Shown: positions 26,531 through 39,890 of the stretch, piece by piece
Position numbering within the stretch: position 1 is the first letter of the stretch
Layout of the letters: each line of letters starts with the position of its first letter
Source of the DNA: Antitrichia curtipendula
Lineage: Eukaryota; Streptophyta; Bryopsida; Hypnales; Leucodontaceae
Direction of reading: 5' to 3'
NCBI GenBank assembly: GCA_951230915.1
Contig: OX579637.1
Span: 14,322,001-14,386,000, forward strand
DNA: 64,000 bases
Program-made: the position numbers and the translations under genes
Notes under the pieces: generated by a model
The model's input: the letters and a program-made list of their open reading frames with translations, nothing else
Databases searched by the model: none
What the model was told of the DNA's origin: nothing

Positions 26531-29500
26531 CTCAAGTATTTGAATGCCCAAAAATATGAAATTGATGTATAATTGCAATCCAACCGCACCTCAATTCAAA
26601 AAAATACAGAATAAGGTCAAACCTGTATTTTAATGGTAACAAACATCAAATGTCATAGAATTCCATTTTGAAAGCCATTTGAACCAAATCGCACGTGTTG
26701 GAAATACCCTCAAGTATTTGACTGCCGAAGAATATGAAATTGATGTGTAATTGCAATCCAACCGCACCTCAATTCAAAAAAATACAGAATAAGGTCAAAC
26801 CTGTATTTTAATGGTAACAAACATCACATGTCATAGAATTCCATTTTGAAAGCCATTTGAACCAAATCGCACGAGTTGGAAATACCCTCAAGTATTTGAA
26901 TGCCCAAAAATATGAAATTGATGTGTAATTGCAATCCAACCGCACCTCAATTCAAAAAAATACAGAATAAGGTCAAACCTGTATTTTAATGGTAACAAAC
27001 ATCAAATGTTAGAGAATTCCATTTTGAAAGCGATTTGAACCAAATCGCACGAGTTGAAAATACCCTCAAGTATTTGAATGCCCAAGAATATGAAATTGAT
27101 GTGTAATTGCAATCCAACCGCACCTCAATTCAAAAAAATACAGAATAAGGTCAAACCTGTATTTTAATGGTAACAAACATCACATGTCATAGAATTCCAT
27201 TTTGAAAGCGACTTGAACCAAATCGCACGAGTTGGAAATACCCTCAAGTATTTGAATGCCCAAGAATATGAAATTGATGTGTAATTGCAATCCAACCGCA
27301 CCTCAATTAAAAAAAAATACAGAATAAGGTCAAACCTGTATTTTAATGGTAACAAACATCAAATGTCATAGAATTCCATTTTGAAAGCGATTTGAATCAA
27401 ATCGCACGAGTTGGAAATACCCTCAAGTATTTGAATGCCCAAAAATATGAAATTGATGTGTAATTGCAATCCAACCGCACCTCAATTCAAAAAAATACAG
27501 AATAAGGTCAAACCTGTATTTTAATGGTAACAAACATCACATGTCATAGAATTCCATTTTGAAAGCGATTTGAACCAAATCGCACGAGTTGGAAATACCC
27601 TCAAGTATTTGAATGCCCAAGAATATGAAATTGATGTGTAATTGCAATCCAACCGCACCTCAATTAAAAAAAAATACAGAATAAGGTCAAACCTGTATTT
27701 TAATGGTAACAAACATCAAATGTCATAGAATTCCATTTTGAAAGCGATTTGAATCAAATCGCACGAGTTGGAAATACCCTCAAGTATTTGAATGCCCAAA
27801 AATATGAAATTGATGTGTAATTGCAATCCAACCGCACCTCAATTCAAAAAAATACAGAATAAGGTCAAACCTGTATTTTAATGGTAACAAACATCACATG
27901 TCATAGAATTCCATTTTGAAAGCGACTTCAACCAAGTTGCACAAGTTGGAAATACCCTCAAGTATTTGAATGCCCAAAAATATGAAATTGATGTGTAATT
28001 GCAATCCAACCGCACCTCAATTCAAAAAAATACAGAATAAGGTCAAACCTGTATTTTAATGGTAACAAACATCACATGTCATAGAATTCCATTTTGAAAG
28101 CGATTGGAACCAAATCGCACGAGTTGGAAATACCCTCAAGTATTTGAATGCCCAAGAATATGAAATTGATGTGTAATTGCAATCCAACCGCACCTCAATT
28201 CAAAAAAATACAGAATAAGGTCAAACCTGTATTTTAATGGTAACAAACATCACATGTCATAGAATTCCATTTTGAAAGCGACTTCAACCAAGTTGCACAA
28301 GTTGGAAATACCCTCAAGTATTTGAATGCCCAAAAATATGAAATTGATGTATAATTGCAATCCAACCGCACCTCAATTCAAAAAAATACAGAATAAGGTC
28401 AAACCTGTATTTTAATGGTAACAAACATCAAATGTCATAGAATTCCATTTTGAAAGCCATTTGAACCAAATCGCACGAGTTGGAAATACCCTCAAGTATT
28501 TGACTGCCGAAGAATATGAAATTGATGTGTAATTGCAATCCAACCGCACCTCAATTCAAAAAAATACAGAATAAGGTCAAACCTGTATTTTAATGGTAAC
28601 AAACATCACATGTCATAGAATTCCATTTTGAAAGCGATTGGAACCAAATCGCACGAGTTGGAAATACCCTCAAGTATTTGAATGCCCAAAAATATGAAAT
28701 TGATGTGTAATTGCAATCCAACCGCACCTCAATTCAAAAAAATACAGAATAAGGTCAAACCTGTATTTTAATGGTAACAAACATCAAATGTCATAGAATT
28801 CCATTTTGAAAGCCATTTGAACCAAATCGCACGAGTTGGAAATACCCTCAAGTATTTGAATGCCCAAAAATATGAAATTGATGTGTAATTGCAATCCAAC
28901 CGCACCTCAATTCAAAAAAATACAGAATAAGGTCAAACCTGTATTTTAATGGTAACAAACATCACATGTCATAGAATTCCATTTTGAAAGCGATTTGAAC
29001 CAAATCGCACGAGTTGGAAATACCCTCAAGTATTTGAATGCCCAAGAATATGAAATTGATATGTAATTGCAATCCAACCGCACCTCAATTCAAAAAAATA
29101 CAGAATAAGGTCAAACCTGTATTTTAATGGTAACAAACATCACATGTCATAGAATTCCATTTTGAAAGCGACTTCAACCAAGTTGCACAAGTTGGAAATA
29201 CCCTCAAGTATTTGAATGCCCAAAAATATGAAATTGATGTATAATTGCAATCCAACCGCACCTCAATTCAAAAAAATACAGAATAAGGTCAAACCTGTAT
29301 TTTAATGGTAACAAACATCAAATGTCATAGAATTCCATTTTGAAAGCGATTTGAACCAAATCGCACGAGTTGGAAATACCCTCAAGTATTTGAATGCCCA
29401 AAAATATGAAATTGATGTGTAATTGCAATCCAACCGCACCTCAATTCAAAAAAATACAGAATAAGGTCAAACCTGTATTTTAATGGTAACAAACATCACA

Positions 29501-30093
29501 TGTCATAGAATTCTATTTTGAAAGCGATTTGAACCAAATCGCACGAGTTGGAAATACCCTCAAGTATTTGAATGCCCAAGAATATGAAATTGATGTGTAA
29601 TTGCAATCCAACCGCACCTCAATTCAAAAAAATACAGAATAAGGTCAAACCTGTATTTTAATGGTAACAAACATCAAATGTTAGAGAATTCCATTTTGAA
29701 AGCGATTTGAACCAAATCGCACGAGTTGAAAATACCCTCAAGTATTTGAATGCCCAAAAATATGAAATTGATGTGTAATTGCAATCCAACCGCACCTCAA
29801 TTCAAAAAAATACAGAATAAGGTCAAACCTGTATTTTAATGGTAACAAACATCACATGTCATAGAATTCCATTTTGAAAGCGACTTGAACCAAATCGCAC
29901 GAGTTGGAAATACCCTCAAGTATTTGAATGCCCAAGAATATGAAATTGATGTGTAATTGCAATCCAACCGCACCTCAATTAAAAAAAAATACAGAATAAG
30001 GTCAAACCTGTATTTTAATGGTAACAAACATCACATGTCATAGAATTCCATTTTGAAAGCGACTTCAACCAAGTTGCACAAGTTGGAAATACC
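26531..30093 (+). repeat. 20-monomer duplication, first copy
   Basis: The unit order starting GTAT, gactgccgaaga, TTAGAG, GACTTGAACC, nine-A, nine-A recurs at +3563 bp (20 x 178 + 3). Unit 26531 matches 30094, and the nine-A units 27243 and 27600 match 30806 and 31163. The G22 change in unit 27065 is shared with 30628 but absent from the left copy at 6588, so the 26.5 and 30.1 kb copies are closest relatives. The clear match ends within the unit starting 29559, which shifts to the TTAGAG type. Units 29737 and 29915 then lead into the next copy. Confidence 0.85.
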
Positions 30094-33000
30094 CTCAAGT
30101 ATTTGAATGCCCAAAAATATGAAATTGATGTATAATTGCAATCCAACCGCACCTCAATTCAAAAAAATACAGAATAAGGTCAAACCTGTATTTTAATGGT
30201 AACAAACATCAAATGTCATAGAATTCCATTTTGAAAGCCATTTGAACCAAATCGCACGAGTTGGAAATACCCTCAAGTATTTGACTGCCGAAGAATATGA
30301 AATTGATGTGTAATTGCAATCCAACCGCACCTCAATTCAAAAAAATACAGAATAAGGTCAAACCTGTATTTTAATGGTAACAAACATCACATGTCATAGA
30401 ATTCCATTTTGAAAGCCATTTGAACCAAATCGCACGAGTTGGAAATACCCTCAAGTATTTGAATGCCCAAAAATATGAAATTGATGTGTAATTGCAATCC
30501 AACCGCACCTCAATTCAAAAAAATACAGAATAAGGTCAAACCTGTATTTTAATGGTAACAAACATCAAATGTTAGAGAATTCCATTTTGAAAGCGATTTG
30601 AACCAAATCGCACGAGTTGAAAATACCCTCAAGTATTTGAATGCCCAAGAATATGAAATTGATGTGTAATTGCAATCCAACCGCACCTCAATTCAAAAAA
30701 ATACAGAATAAGGTCAAACCTGTATTTTAATGGTAACAAACATCACATGTCATAGAATTCCATTTTGAAAGCGACTTGAACCAAATCGCACGAGTTGGAA
30801 ATACCCTCAAGTATTTGAATGCCCAAGAATATGAAATTGATGTGTAATTGCAATCCAACCGCACCTCAATTAAAAAAAAATACAGAATAAGGTCAAACCT
30901 GTATTTTAATGGTAACAAACATCAAATGTCATAGAATTCCATTTTGAAAGCGATTTGAATCAAATCGCACGAGTTGGAAATACCCTCAAGTATTTGAATG
31001 CCCAAAAATATGAAATTGATGTGTAATTGCAATCCAACCGCACCTCAATTCAAAAAAATACAGAATAAGGTCAAACCTGTATTTTAATGGTAACAAACAT
31101 CACATGTCATAGAATTCCATTTTGAAAGCGATTTGAACCAAATCGCACGAGTTGGAAATACCCTCAAGTATTTGAATGCCCAAGAATATGAAATTGATGT
31201 GTAATTGCAATCCAACCGCACCTCAATTAAAAAAAAATACAGAATAAGGTCAAACCTGTATTTTAATGGTAACAAACATCAAATGTCATAGAATTCCATT
31301 TTGAAAGCGATTTGAATCAAATCGCACGAGTTGGAAATACCCTCAAGTATTTGAATGCCCAAAAATATGAAATTGATGTGTAATTGCAATCCAACCGCAC
31401 CTCAATTCAAAAAAATACAGAATAAGGTCAAACCTGTATTTTAATGGTAACAAACATCACATGTCATAGAATTCCATTTTGAAAGCGACTTCAACCAAGT
31501 TGCACAAGTTGGAAATACCCTCAAGTATTTGAATGCCCAAGAATATGAAATTGATGTGTAATTGCAATCCAACCGCACCTCAATTCAAAAAAATACAGAA
31601 TAAGGTCAAACCTGTATTTTAATGGTAACAAACATCACATGTCATAGAATTCCATTTTGAAAGCGATTGGAACCAAATCGCACGAGTTGGAAATACCCTC
31701 AAGTATTTGAATGCCCAAGAATATGAAATTGATGTGTAATTGCAATCCAACCGCACCTCAATTCAAAAAAATACAGAATAAGGTCAAACCTGTATTTTAA
31801 TGGTAACAAACATCACATGTCATAGAATTCCATTTTGAAAGCGACTTCAACCAAGTTGCACAAGTTGGAAATACCCTCAAGTATTTGAATGCCCAAAAAT
31901 ATGAAATTGATGTATAATTGCAATCCAACCGCACCTCAATTCAAAAAAATACAGAATAAGGTCAAACCTGTATTTTAATGGTAACAAACATCAAATGTCA
32001 TAGAATTCCATTTTGAAAGCCATTTGAACCAAATCGCACGAGTTGGAAATACCCTCAAGTATTTGACTGCCGAAGAATATGAAATTGATGTGTAATTGCA
32101 ATCCAACCGCACCTCAATTCAAAAAAATACAGAATAAGGTCAAACCTGTATTTTAATGGTAACAAACATCACATGTCATAGAATTCCATTTTGAAAGCCA
32201 TTTGAACCAAATCGCACGAGTTGGAAATACCCTCAAGTATTTGAATGCCCAAAAATATGAAATTGATGTGTAATTGCAATCCAACCGCACCTCAATTCAA
32301 AAAAATACAGAATAAGGTCAAACCTGTATTTTAATGGTAACAAACATCAAATGTCATAGAATTCCATTTTGAAAGCCATTTGAACCAAATCGCACGAGTT
32401 GGAAATACCCTCAAGTATTTGAATGCCCAAAAATATGAAATTGATGTGTAATTGCAATCCAACCGCACCTCAATTCAAAAAAATACAGAATAAGGTCAAA
32501 CCTGTATTTTAATGGTAACAAACATCACATGTCATAGAATTCCATTTTGAAAGCGATTTGAACCAAATCGCACGAGTTGGAAATACCCTCAAGTATTTGA
32601 ATGCCCAAGAATATGAAATTGATATGTAATTGCAATCCAACCGCACCTCAATTCAAAAAAATACAGAATAAGGTCAAACCTGTATTTTAATGGTAACAAA
32701 CATCACATGTCATAGAATTCCATTTTGAAAGCGACTTCAACCAAGTTGCACAAGTTGGAAATACCCTCAAGTATTTGAATGCCCAAAAATATGAAATTGA
32801 TGTATAATTGCAATCCAACCGCACCTCAATTCAAAAAAATACAGAATAAGGTCAAACCTGTATTTTAATGGTAACAAACATCAAATGTCATAGAATTCCA
32901 TTTTGAAAGCCATTTGAACCAAATCGCACGAGTTGGAAATACCCTCAAGTATTTGAATGCCCAAAAATATGAAATTGATGTGTAATTGCAATCCAACCGC

Positions 33001-33160
33001 ACCTCAATTCAAAAAAATACAGAATAAGGTCAAACCTGTATTTTAATGGTAACAAACATCACATGTCATAGAATTCTATTTTGAAAGCGATTTGAACCAA
33101 ATCGCACGAGTTGGAAATACCCTCAAGTATTTGAATGCCCAAGAATATGAAATTGATGTG
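30094..33160 (+). repeat. 20-monomer duplication, second copy
   Basis: This copy matches 26531 to about 29600 at +3563 bp and 6054 to about 9120 at +24040 bp, so the sequence exists three times in the window. It differs from the first copy at some single sites, such as GCC for GCG in the dyad of unit 32054 and G22 in unit 31520. Its left junction is the hybrid unit 29915-30093, which has the nine-A tract in its first half and the class B dyad in its second half. Confidence 0.84.
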
Positions 33161-34546
33161 TAATTGCAATCCAACCGCACCTCAATTCAAAAAAATACAG
33201 AATAAGGTCAAACCTGTATTTTAATGGTAACAAACATCACATGTCATAGAATTCCATTTTGAAAGCGACTTCAACCAAGTTGCACGAGTTGGAAATACCC
33301 TCAAGTATTTGAATGCCCAAAAATATGAAATTGATGTATAATTGCAATCCAACCGCACCTCAATTCAAAAAAATACAGAATAAGGTCAAACCTGTATTTT
33401 AATGGTAACAAACATCAAATGTCATAGAATTCCATTTTGAAAGCCATTTGAACCAAATTGCACGAGTTGGAAATACCCTCAAGTATTTGAATGCCCAAAA
33501 ATATGAAATTGATGTGTAATTGCAATTCAACCGCACCTCAATTCAAAAAAATACAGAATAAGGTCAAACCTGTATTTTAATGGTAACAAACATCAAATGT
33601 CATAGAAATCCATTTTGAAAGCGGTTTGAACCAAATCGTAAAAGTTCGAAATACCCTCTAGTATTTGAATGCCCAAGAATATGAAATTGATGTGTATTTG
33701 CAATCCCACCGCACCTCAATTCAAAAAAATACAGAATAAGGTCAAACCTGTATTTTAATGGTAACAAACATCAAATGTCATAGAATTCCATTTTGAAAGC
33801 CATTTGAACCAAATCGCACGAGTTGGAAATACCCTCAAGTATTTGAATGCCGAAGAATATGAAATTGATGTGTAATTGCAATCCAACCGCACCTCAATTC
33901 AAAAAAATACAGAATAAGGTCAAACCTGTATTTTAATGGTAACAAACATCACATGTCATAGAATTCCATTTTGAAAGCGATTGGAACCAAATCGCACGAG
34001 TTGGAAATACCCTCAAGTATTTGAATGCCCAAAAATATGAAATTGATGTGTAATTGCAATCCAACCGCACCTCAATTCAAAAAAATACAGAATAAGGTCA
34101 AACCTGTATTTTAATGGTAACAAACATCAAATGTCATAGAATTCCATTTTGAAAGCCATTTGAACCAAATCGCACGAGTTGGAAATACCCTCAAGTATTT
34201 GAATGCCCAAAAATATGAAATTGATGTGTAATTGCAATCCAACCGCACCTCAATTCAAAAAAATACAGAATAAGGTCAAACCTGTATTTTAATGGTAACA
34301 AACATCACATGTCATAGAATTCCATTTTGAAAGCGATTTGAACCAAATCGCACGAGTTGGAAATACCCTCAAGTATTTGAATGCCCAAGAATATGAAATT
34401 GATGTGTAATTGCAATCCAACCGCACCTCAATTAAAAAAAAATACAGAATAAGGTCAAACCTGTATTTTAATGGTAACAAACATCAAATGTCATAGAATT
34501 CCATTTTGAAAGCGATTTGAATCAAATCGCACGAGTTGGAAATACC

Positions 34547-35794
34547 CTCAAGTATTTGAATGCCCAAAAATATGAAATTGATGTGTAATTGCAATCCAAC
34601 CGCACCTCAATTCAAAAAAATACAGAATAAGGTCAAACCTGTATTTTAATGGTAACAAACATCACATGTCATAGAATTCCATTTTGAAAGCGACTTCAAC
34701 CAAGTTGCACAAGTTGGAAATACCCTCAAGTATTTGAATGCCCAAAAATATGAAATTGATGTGTAATTGCAATCCAACCGCACCTCAATTCAAAAAAATA
34801 CAGAATAAGGTCAAACCTGTATTTTAATGGTAACAAACATCACATGTCATAGAATTCCATTTTGAAAGCCATTTGAACCAAATCGCACGAGTTGGAAATA
34901 CCCTCAAGTATTTGAATGCCCAAAAATATGAAATTGATGTGTAATTGCAATCCAACCGCACCTCAATTCAAAAAAATACAGAATAAGGTCAAACCTGTAT
35001 TTTAATGGTAACAAACATCAAATGTTAGAGAATTCCATTTTGAAAGCGATTTGAACCAAATCGCACGAGTTGAAAATACCCTCAAGTATTTGAATGCCCA
35101 AAAATATGAAATTGATGTGTAATTGCAATCCAACCGCACCTCAATTCAAAAAAATACAGAATAAGGTCAAACCTGTATTTTAATGGTAACAAACATCACA
35201 TGTCATAGAATTCCATTTTGAAAGCGACTTGAACCAAATCGCACGAGTTGGAAATACCCTCAAGTATTTGAATGCCCAAGAATATGAAATTGATGTGTAA
35301 TTGCAATCCAACCGCACCTCAATTAAAAAAAAATACAGAATAAGGTCAAACCTGTATTTTAATGGTAACAAACATCAAATGTCATAGAATTCCATTTTGA
35401 AAGCGATTTGAATCAAATCGCACGAGTTGGAAATACCCTCAAGTATTTGAATGCCCAAAAATATGAAATTGATGTGTAATTGCAATCCAACCGCACCTCA
35501 ATTCAAAAAAATACAGAATAAGGTCAAACCTGTATTTTAATGGTAACAAACATCACATGTCATAGAATTCCATTTTGAAAGCGATTTGAACCAAATCGCA
35601 CGAGTTGGAAATACCCTCAAGTATTTGAATGCCCAAGAATATGAAATTGATGTGTAATTGCAATCCAACCGCACCTCAATTAAAAAAAAATACAGAATAA
35701 GGTCAAACCTGTATTTTAATGGTAACAAACATCAAATGTCATAGAATTCCATTTTGAAAGCGATTTGAATCAAATCGCACGAGTTGGAAATACC
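34547..35794 (+). repeat. 7-monomer HOR with two nine-A units, first copy (1248 bp)
   Basis: The order is class B, GCC, TTAGAG, GACTTGAACC, nine-A with GAATC, class A, and nine-A with GAATC. Length is 7 x 178 + 2. It is repeated immediately, and again near 43.3-45.6 kb at +8550 bp. Confidence 0.88.
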
Positions 35795-37042
35795 CTCAAG
35801 TATTTGAATGCCCAAAAATATGAAATTGATGTGTAATTGCAATCCAACCGCACCTCAATTCAAAAAAATACAGAATAAGGTCAAACCTGTATTTTAATGG
35901 TAACAAACATCACATGTCATAGAATTCCATTTTGAAAGCGACTTCAACCAAGTTGCACAAGTTGGAAATACCCTCAAGTATTTGAATGCCCAAAAATATG
36001 AAATTGATGTGTAATTGCAATCCAACCGCACCTCAATTCAAAAAAATACAGAATAAGGTCAAACCTGTATTTTAATGGTAACAAACATCACATGTCATAG
36101 AATTCCATTTTGAAAGCCATTTGAACCAAATCGCACGAGTTGGAAATACCCTCAAGTATTTGAATGCCCAAAAATATGAAATTGATGTGTAATTGCAATC
36201 CAACCGCACCTCAATTCAAAAAAATACAGAATAAGGTCAAACCTGTATTTTAATGGTAACAAACATCAAATGTTAGAGAATTCCATTTTGAAAGCGATTT
36301 GAACCAAATCGCACGAGTTGAAAATACCCTCAAGTATTTGAATGCCCAAAAATATGAAATTGATGTGTAATTGCAATCCAACCGCACCTCAATTCAAAAA
36401 AATACAGAATAAGGTCAAACCTGTATTTTAATGGTAACAAACATCACATGTCATAGAATTCCATTTTGAAAGCGACTTGAACCAAATCGCACGAGTTGGA
36501 AATACCCTCAAGTATTTGAATGCCCAAGAATATGAAATTGATGTGTAATTGCAATCCAACCGCACCTCAATTAAAAAAAAATACAGAATAAGGTCAAACC
36601 TGTATTTTAATGGTAACAAACATCAAATGTCATAGAATTCCATTTTGAAAGCGATTTGAATCAAATCGCACGAGTTGGAAATACCCTCAAGTATTTGAAT
36701 GCCCAAAAATATGAAATTGATGTGTAATTGCAATCCAACCGCACCTCAATTCAAAAAAATACAGAATAAGGTCAAACCTGTATTTTAATGGTAACAAACA
36801 TCACATGTCATAGAATTCCATTTTGAAAGCGATTTGAACCAAATCGCACGAGTTGGAAATACCCTCAAGTATTTGAATGCCCAAGAATATGAAATTGATG
36901 TGTAATTGCAATCCAACCGCACCTCAATTAAAAAAAAATACAGAATAAGGTCAAACCTGTATTTTAATGGTAACAAACATCAAATGTCATAGAATTCCAT
37001 TTTGAAAGCGATTTGAATCAAATCGCACGAGTTGGAAATACC
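35795..37042 (+). repeat. 7-monomer HOR, second copy (1248 bp)
   Basis: This is the direct repeat of 34547-35794. A third copy begins at 37043 with the class B unit but changes after one monomer to GATTGG. The pair 34547-37042 and what follows to about 37890 recurs at +8550 bp. Confidence 0.88.
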
Positions 37043-38466
37043 CTCAAGTATTTGAATGCCCAAAAATATGAAATTGATGTGTAATTGCAATCCAACCGCA
37101 CCTCAATTCAAAAAAATACAGAATAAGGTCAAACCTGTATTTTAATGGTAACAAACATCACATGTCATAGAATTCCATTTTGAAAGCGACTTCAACCAAG
37201 TTGCACAAGTTGGAAATACCCTCAAGTATTTGAATGCCCAAAAATATGAAATTGATGTGTAATTGCAATCCAACCGCACCTCAATTCAAAAAAATACAGA
37301 ATAAGGTCAAACCTGTATTTTAATGGTAACAAACATCACATGTCATAGAATTCCATTTTGAAAGCGATTGGAACCAAATCGCACGAGTTGGAAATACCCT
37401 CAAGTATTTGAATGCCCAAGAATATGAAATTGATGTGTAATTGCAATCCAACCGCACCTCAATTCAAAAAAATACAGAATAAGGTCAAACCTGTATTTTA
37501 ATGGTAACAAACATCACATGTCATAGAATTCCATTTTGAAAGCGACTTCAACCAAGTTGCACGAGTTGGAAATACCCTCAAGTATTTGAATGCCCAAAAA
37601 TATGAAATTGATGTGTAATTGCAATCCAACCGCACCTCAATTCAAAAAAATACAGAATAAGGTCAAACCTGTATTTTAATGGTAACAAACATCACATGTC
37701 ATAGAATTCCATTTTGAAAGCGACTTCAACCAAGTTGCACAAGTTGGAAATACCCTCAAGTATTTGAATGCCCAAAAATATGAAATTGATGTGTAATTGC
37801 AATCCAACCGCACCTCAATTCAAAAAAATACAGAATAAGGTCAAACCTGTATTTTAATGGTAACAAACATCACATGTCATAGAATTCCATTTTGAAAGCC
37901 ATTTGAACCAAATCGCACGAGTTGGAAATACCCTCAAGTATTTGAATGCCCAAGAATATGAAATTGATGTGTAATTGCAATCCAACCGCACCTCAATTCA
38001 AAAAAATACAGAATAAGGTCAAACCTGTATTTTAATGGTAACAAACATCACATGTCATAGAATTCCATTTTGAAAGCGACTTCAACCAAGTTGCACAAGT
38101 TGGAAATACCCTCAAGTATTTGAATGCCCAAAAATATGAAATTGATGTATAATTGCAATCCAACCGCACCTCAATTCAAAAAAATACAGAATAAGGTCAA
38201 ACCTGTATTTTAATGGTAACAAACATCAAATGTCATAGAATTCCATTTTGAAAGCCATTTGAACCAAATCGCACGAGTTGGAAATACCCTCAAGTATTTG
38301 ACTGCCGAAGAATATGAAATTGATGTGTAATTGCAATCCAACCGCACCTCAATTCAAAAAAATACAGAATAAGGTCAAACCTGTATTTTAATGGTAACAA
38401 ACATCACATGTCATAGAATTCCATTTTGAAAGCGATTGGAACCAAATCGCACGAGTTGGAAATACC
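37043..38466 (+). repeat. Eight satellite monomers linking two HORs
   Basis: The order is class B, GATTGG, class B ending CACGAG, class B ending CACAAG, GCC, class B, GTAT with GCC, and gactgccgaaga with GATTGG. The first part (to about 37890) recurs at 45593 to about 46440. The last units resemble those around 7.7-8.2 kb and 28.2-28.7 kb. Nothing but satellite is present. Confidence 0.8.
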
Positions 38467-39890
38467 CTCAAGTATTTGAATGCCCAAAAATATGAAATTG
38501 ATGTGTAATTGCAATCCAACCGCACCTCAATTCAAAAAAATACAGAATAAGGTCAAACCTGTATTTTAATGGTAACAAACATCAAATGTCATAGAATTCC
38601 ATTTTGAAAGCCATTTGAACCAAATCGCACGAGTTGGAAATACCCTCAAGTATTTGAATGCCCAAAAATATGAAATTGATGTGTAATTGCAATCCAACCG
38701 CACCTCAATTCAAAAAAATACAGAATAAGGTCAAACCTGTATTTTAATGGTAACAAACATCACATGTCATAGAATTCCATTTTGAAAGCGATTTGAACCA
38801 AATCGCACGAGTTGGAAATACCCTCAAGTATTTGAATGCCCAAGAATATGAAATTGATATGTAATTGCAATCCAACCGCACCTCAATTCAAAAAAATACA
38901 GAATAAGGTCAAACCTGTATTTTAATGGTAACAAACATCACATGTCATAGAATTCCATTTTGAAAGCGACTTCAACCAAGTTGCACAAGTTGGAAATACC
39001 CTCAAGTATTTGAATGCCCAAAAATATGAAATTGATGTATAATTGCAATCCAACCGCACCTCAATTCAAAAAAATACAGAATAAGGTCAAACCTGTATTT
39101 TAATGGTAACAAACATCACATGTCATAGAATTCCATTTTGAAAGCGATTTGAACCAAATCGCACGAGTTGGAAATACCCTCAAGTATTTGAATGCCCAAA
39201 AATATGAAATTGATGTGTAATTGCAATCCAACCGCACCTCAATTCAAAAAAATACAGAATAAGGTCAAACCTGTATTTTAATGGTAACAAACATCAAATG
39301 TCATAGAATTCTATTTTGAAAGCGATTTGAACCAAATCGCACGAGTTGGAAATACCCTCAAGTATTTGAATGCCCAAGAATATGAAATTGATGTGTAATT
39401 GCAATCCAACCGCACCTCAATTCAAAAAAATACAGAATAAGGTCAAACCTGTATTTTAATGGTAACAAACATCACATGTCATAGAATTCCATTTTGAAAG
39501 CGACTTCAACCAAGTTGCACGAGTTGGAAATACCCTCAAGTATTTGAATGCCCCAAAATATGAAATTGATGTATAATTGCAATCCAACCGCACCTCAATT
39601 CAAAAAAATACAGAATAAGGTCAAACCTGTATTTTAATGGTAACAAACATCAAATGTCATAGAATTCCATTTTGAAAGCCATTTGAACCAAATTGCACGA
39701 GTTGGAAATACCCTCAAGTATTTGAATGCCCAAAAATATGAAATTGATGTGTAATTGCAATTCAACCGCACCTCAATTCAAAAAAATACAGAATAAGGTC
39801 AAACCTGTATTTTAATGGTAACAAACATCAAATGTCATAGAATTCCATTTTGAAAGCGATTGGAACCAAATCGCACGAGTTGGAAATACC
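38467..39890 (+). repeat. 8-monomer tandem pair, first unit (1424 bp)
   Basis: Eight monomers contain GATATG (38856) and GCCCCAAAATATG (about 39551). Both recur exactly 1424 bp further on (40280 and 40975). The last unit, 39713-39890, begins like the divergent subfamily (GCAATTCAACC) but ends with a normal GAATTC and GATTGG, so it is a crossover hybrid. Confidence 0.87.

Larger units (their letters stand above)
20478..35570 (+). repeat. Long duplicated block, right copy with internal expansion
   Basis: This block repeats 1 to about 11530. Its offset is +20477 bp to about 22080. It is then +20655 for a stretch because one monomer is extra between 22080 and 22435, and it returns to +20477 at the hybrid unit 24928-25105. 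It becomes +24040 after the 20-monomer duplication. Private changes not shared with the left copy include TTTA at about 21254, AATAGTAAC at about 24853, GTTGAAAAT at about 26519 and CACGTG at about 26694. The copies are therefore distinct rather than a literal repeat of one sequence. Duplication by unequal exchange or a replication-based process is inferred. Confidence 0.87.

Noticed and set aside
1..35570. Long duplication as pure assembly artefact
   Set aside because: Copies carry private substitutions and one-unit gains and losses, which argues for real sequence. Misassembly cannot be fully excluded without reads, so this is noted as a caveat.
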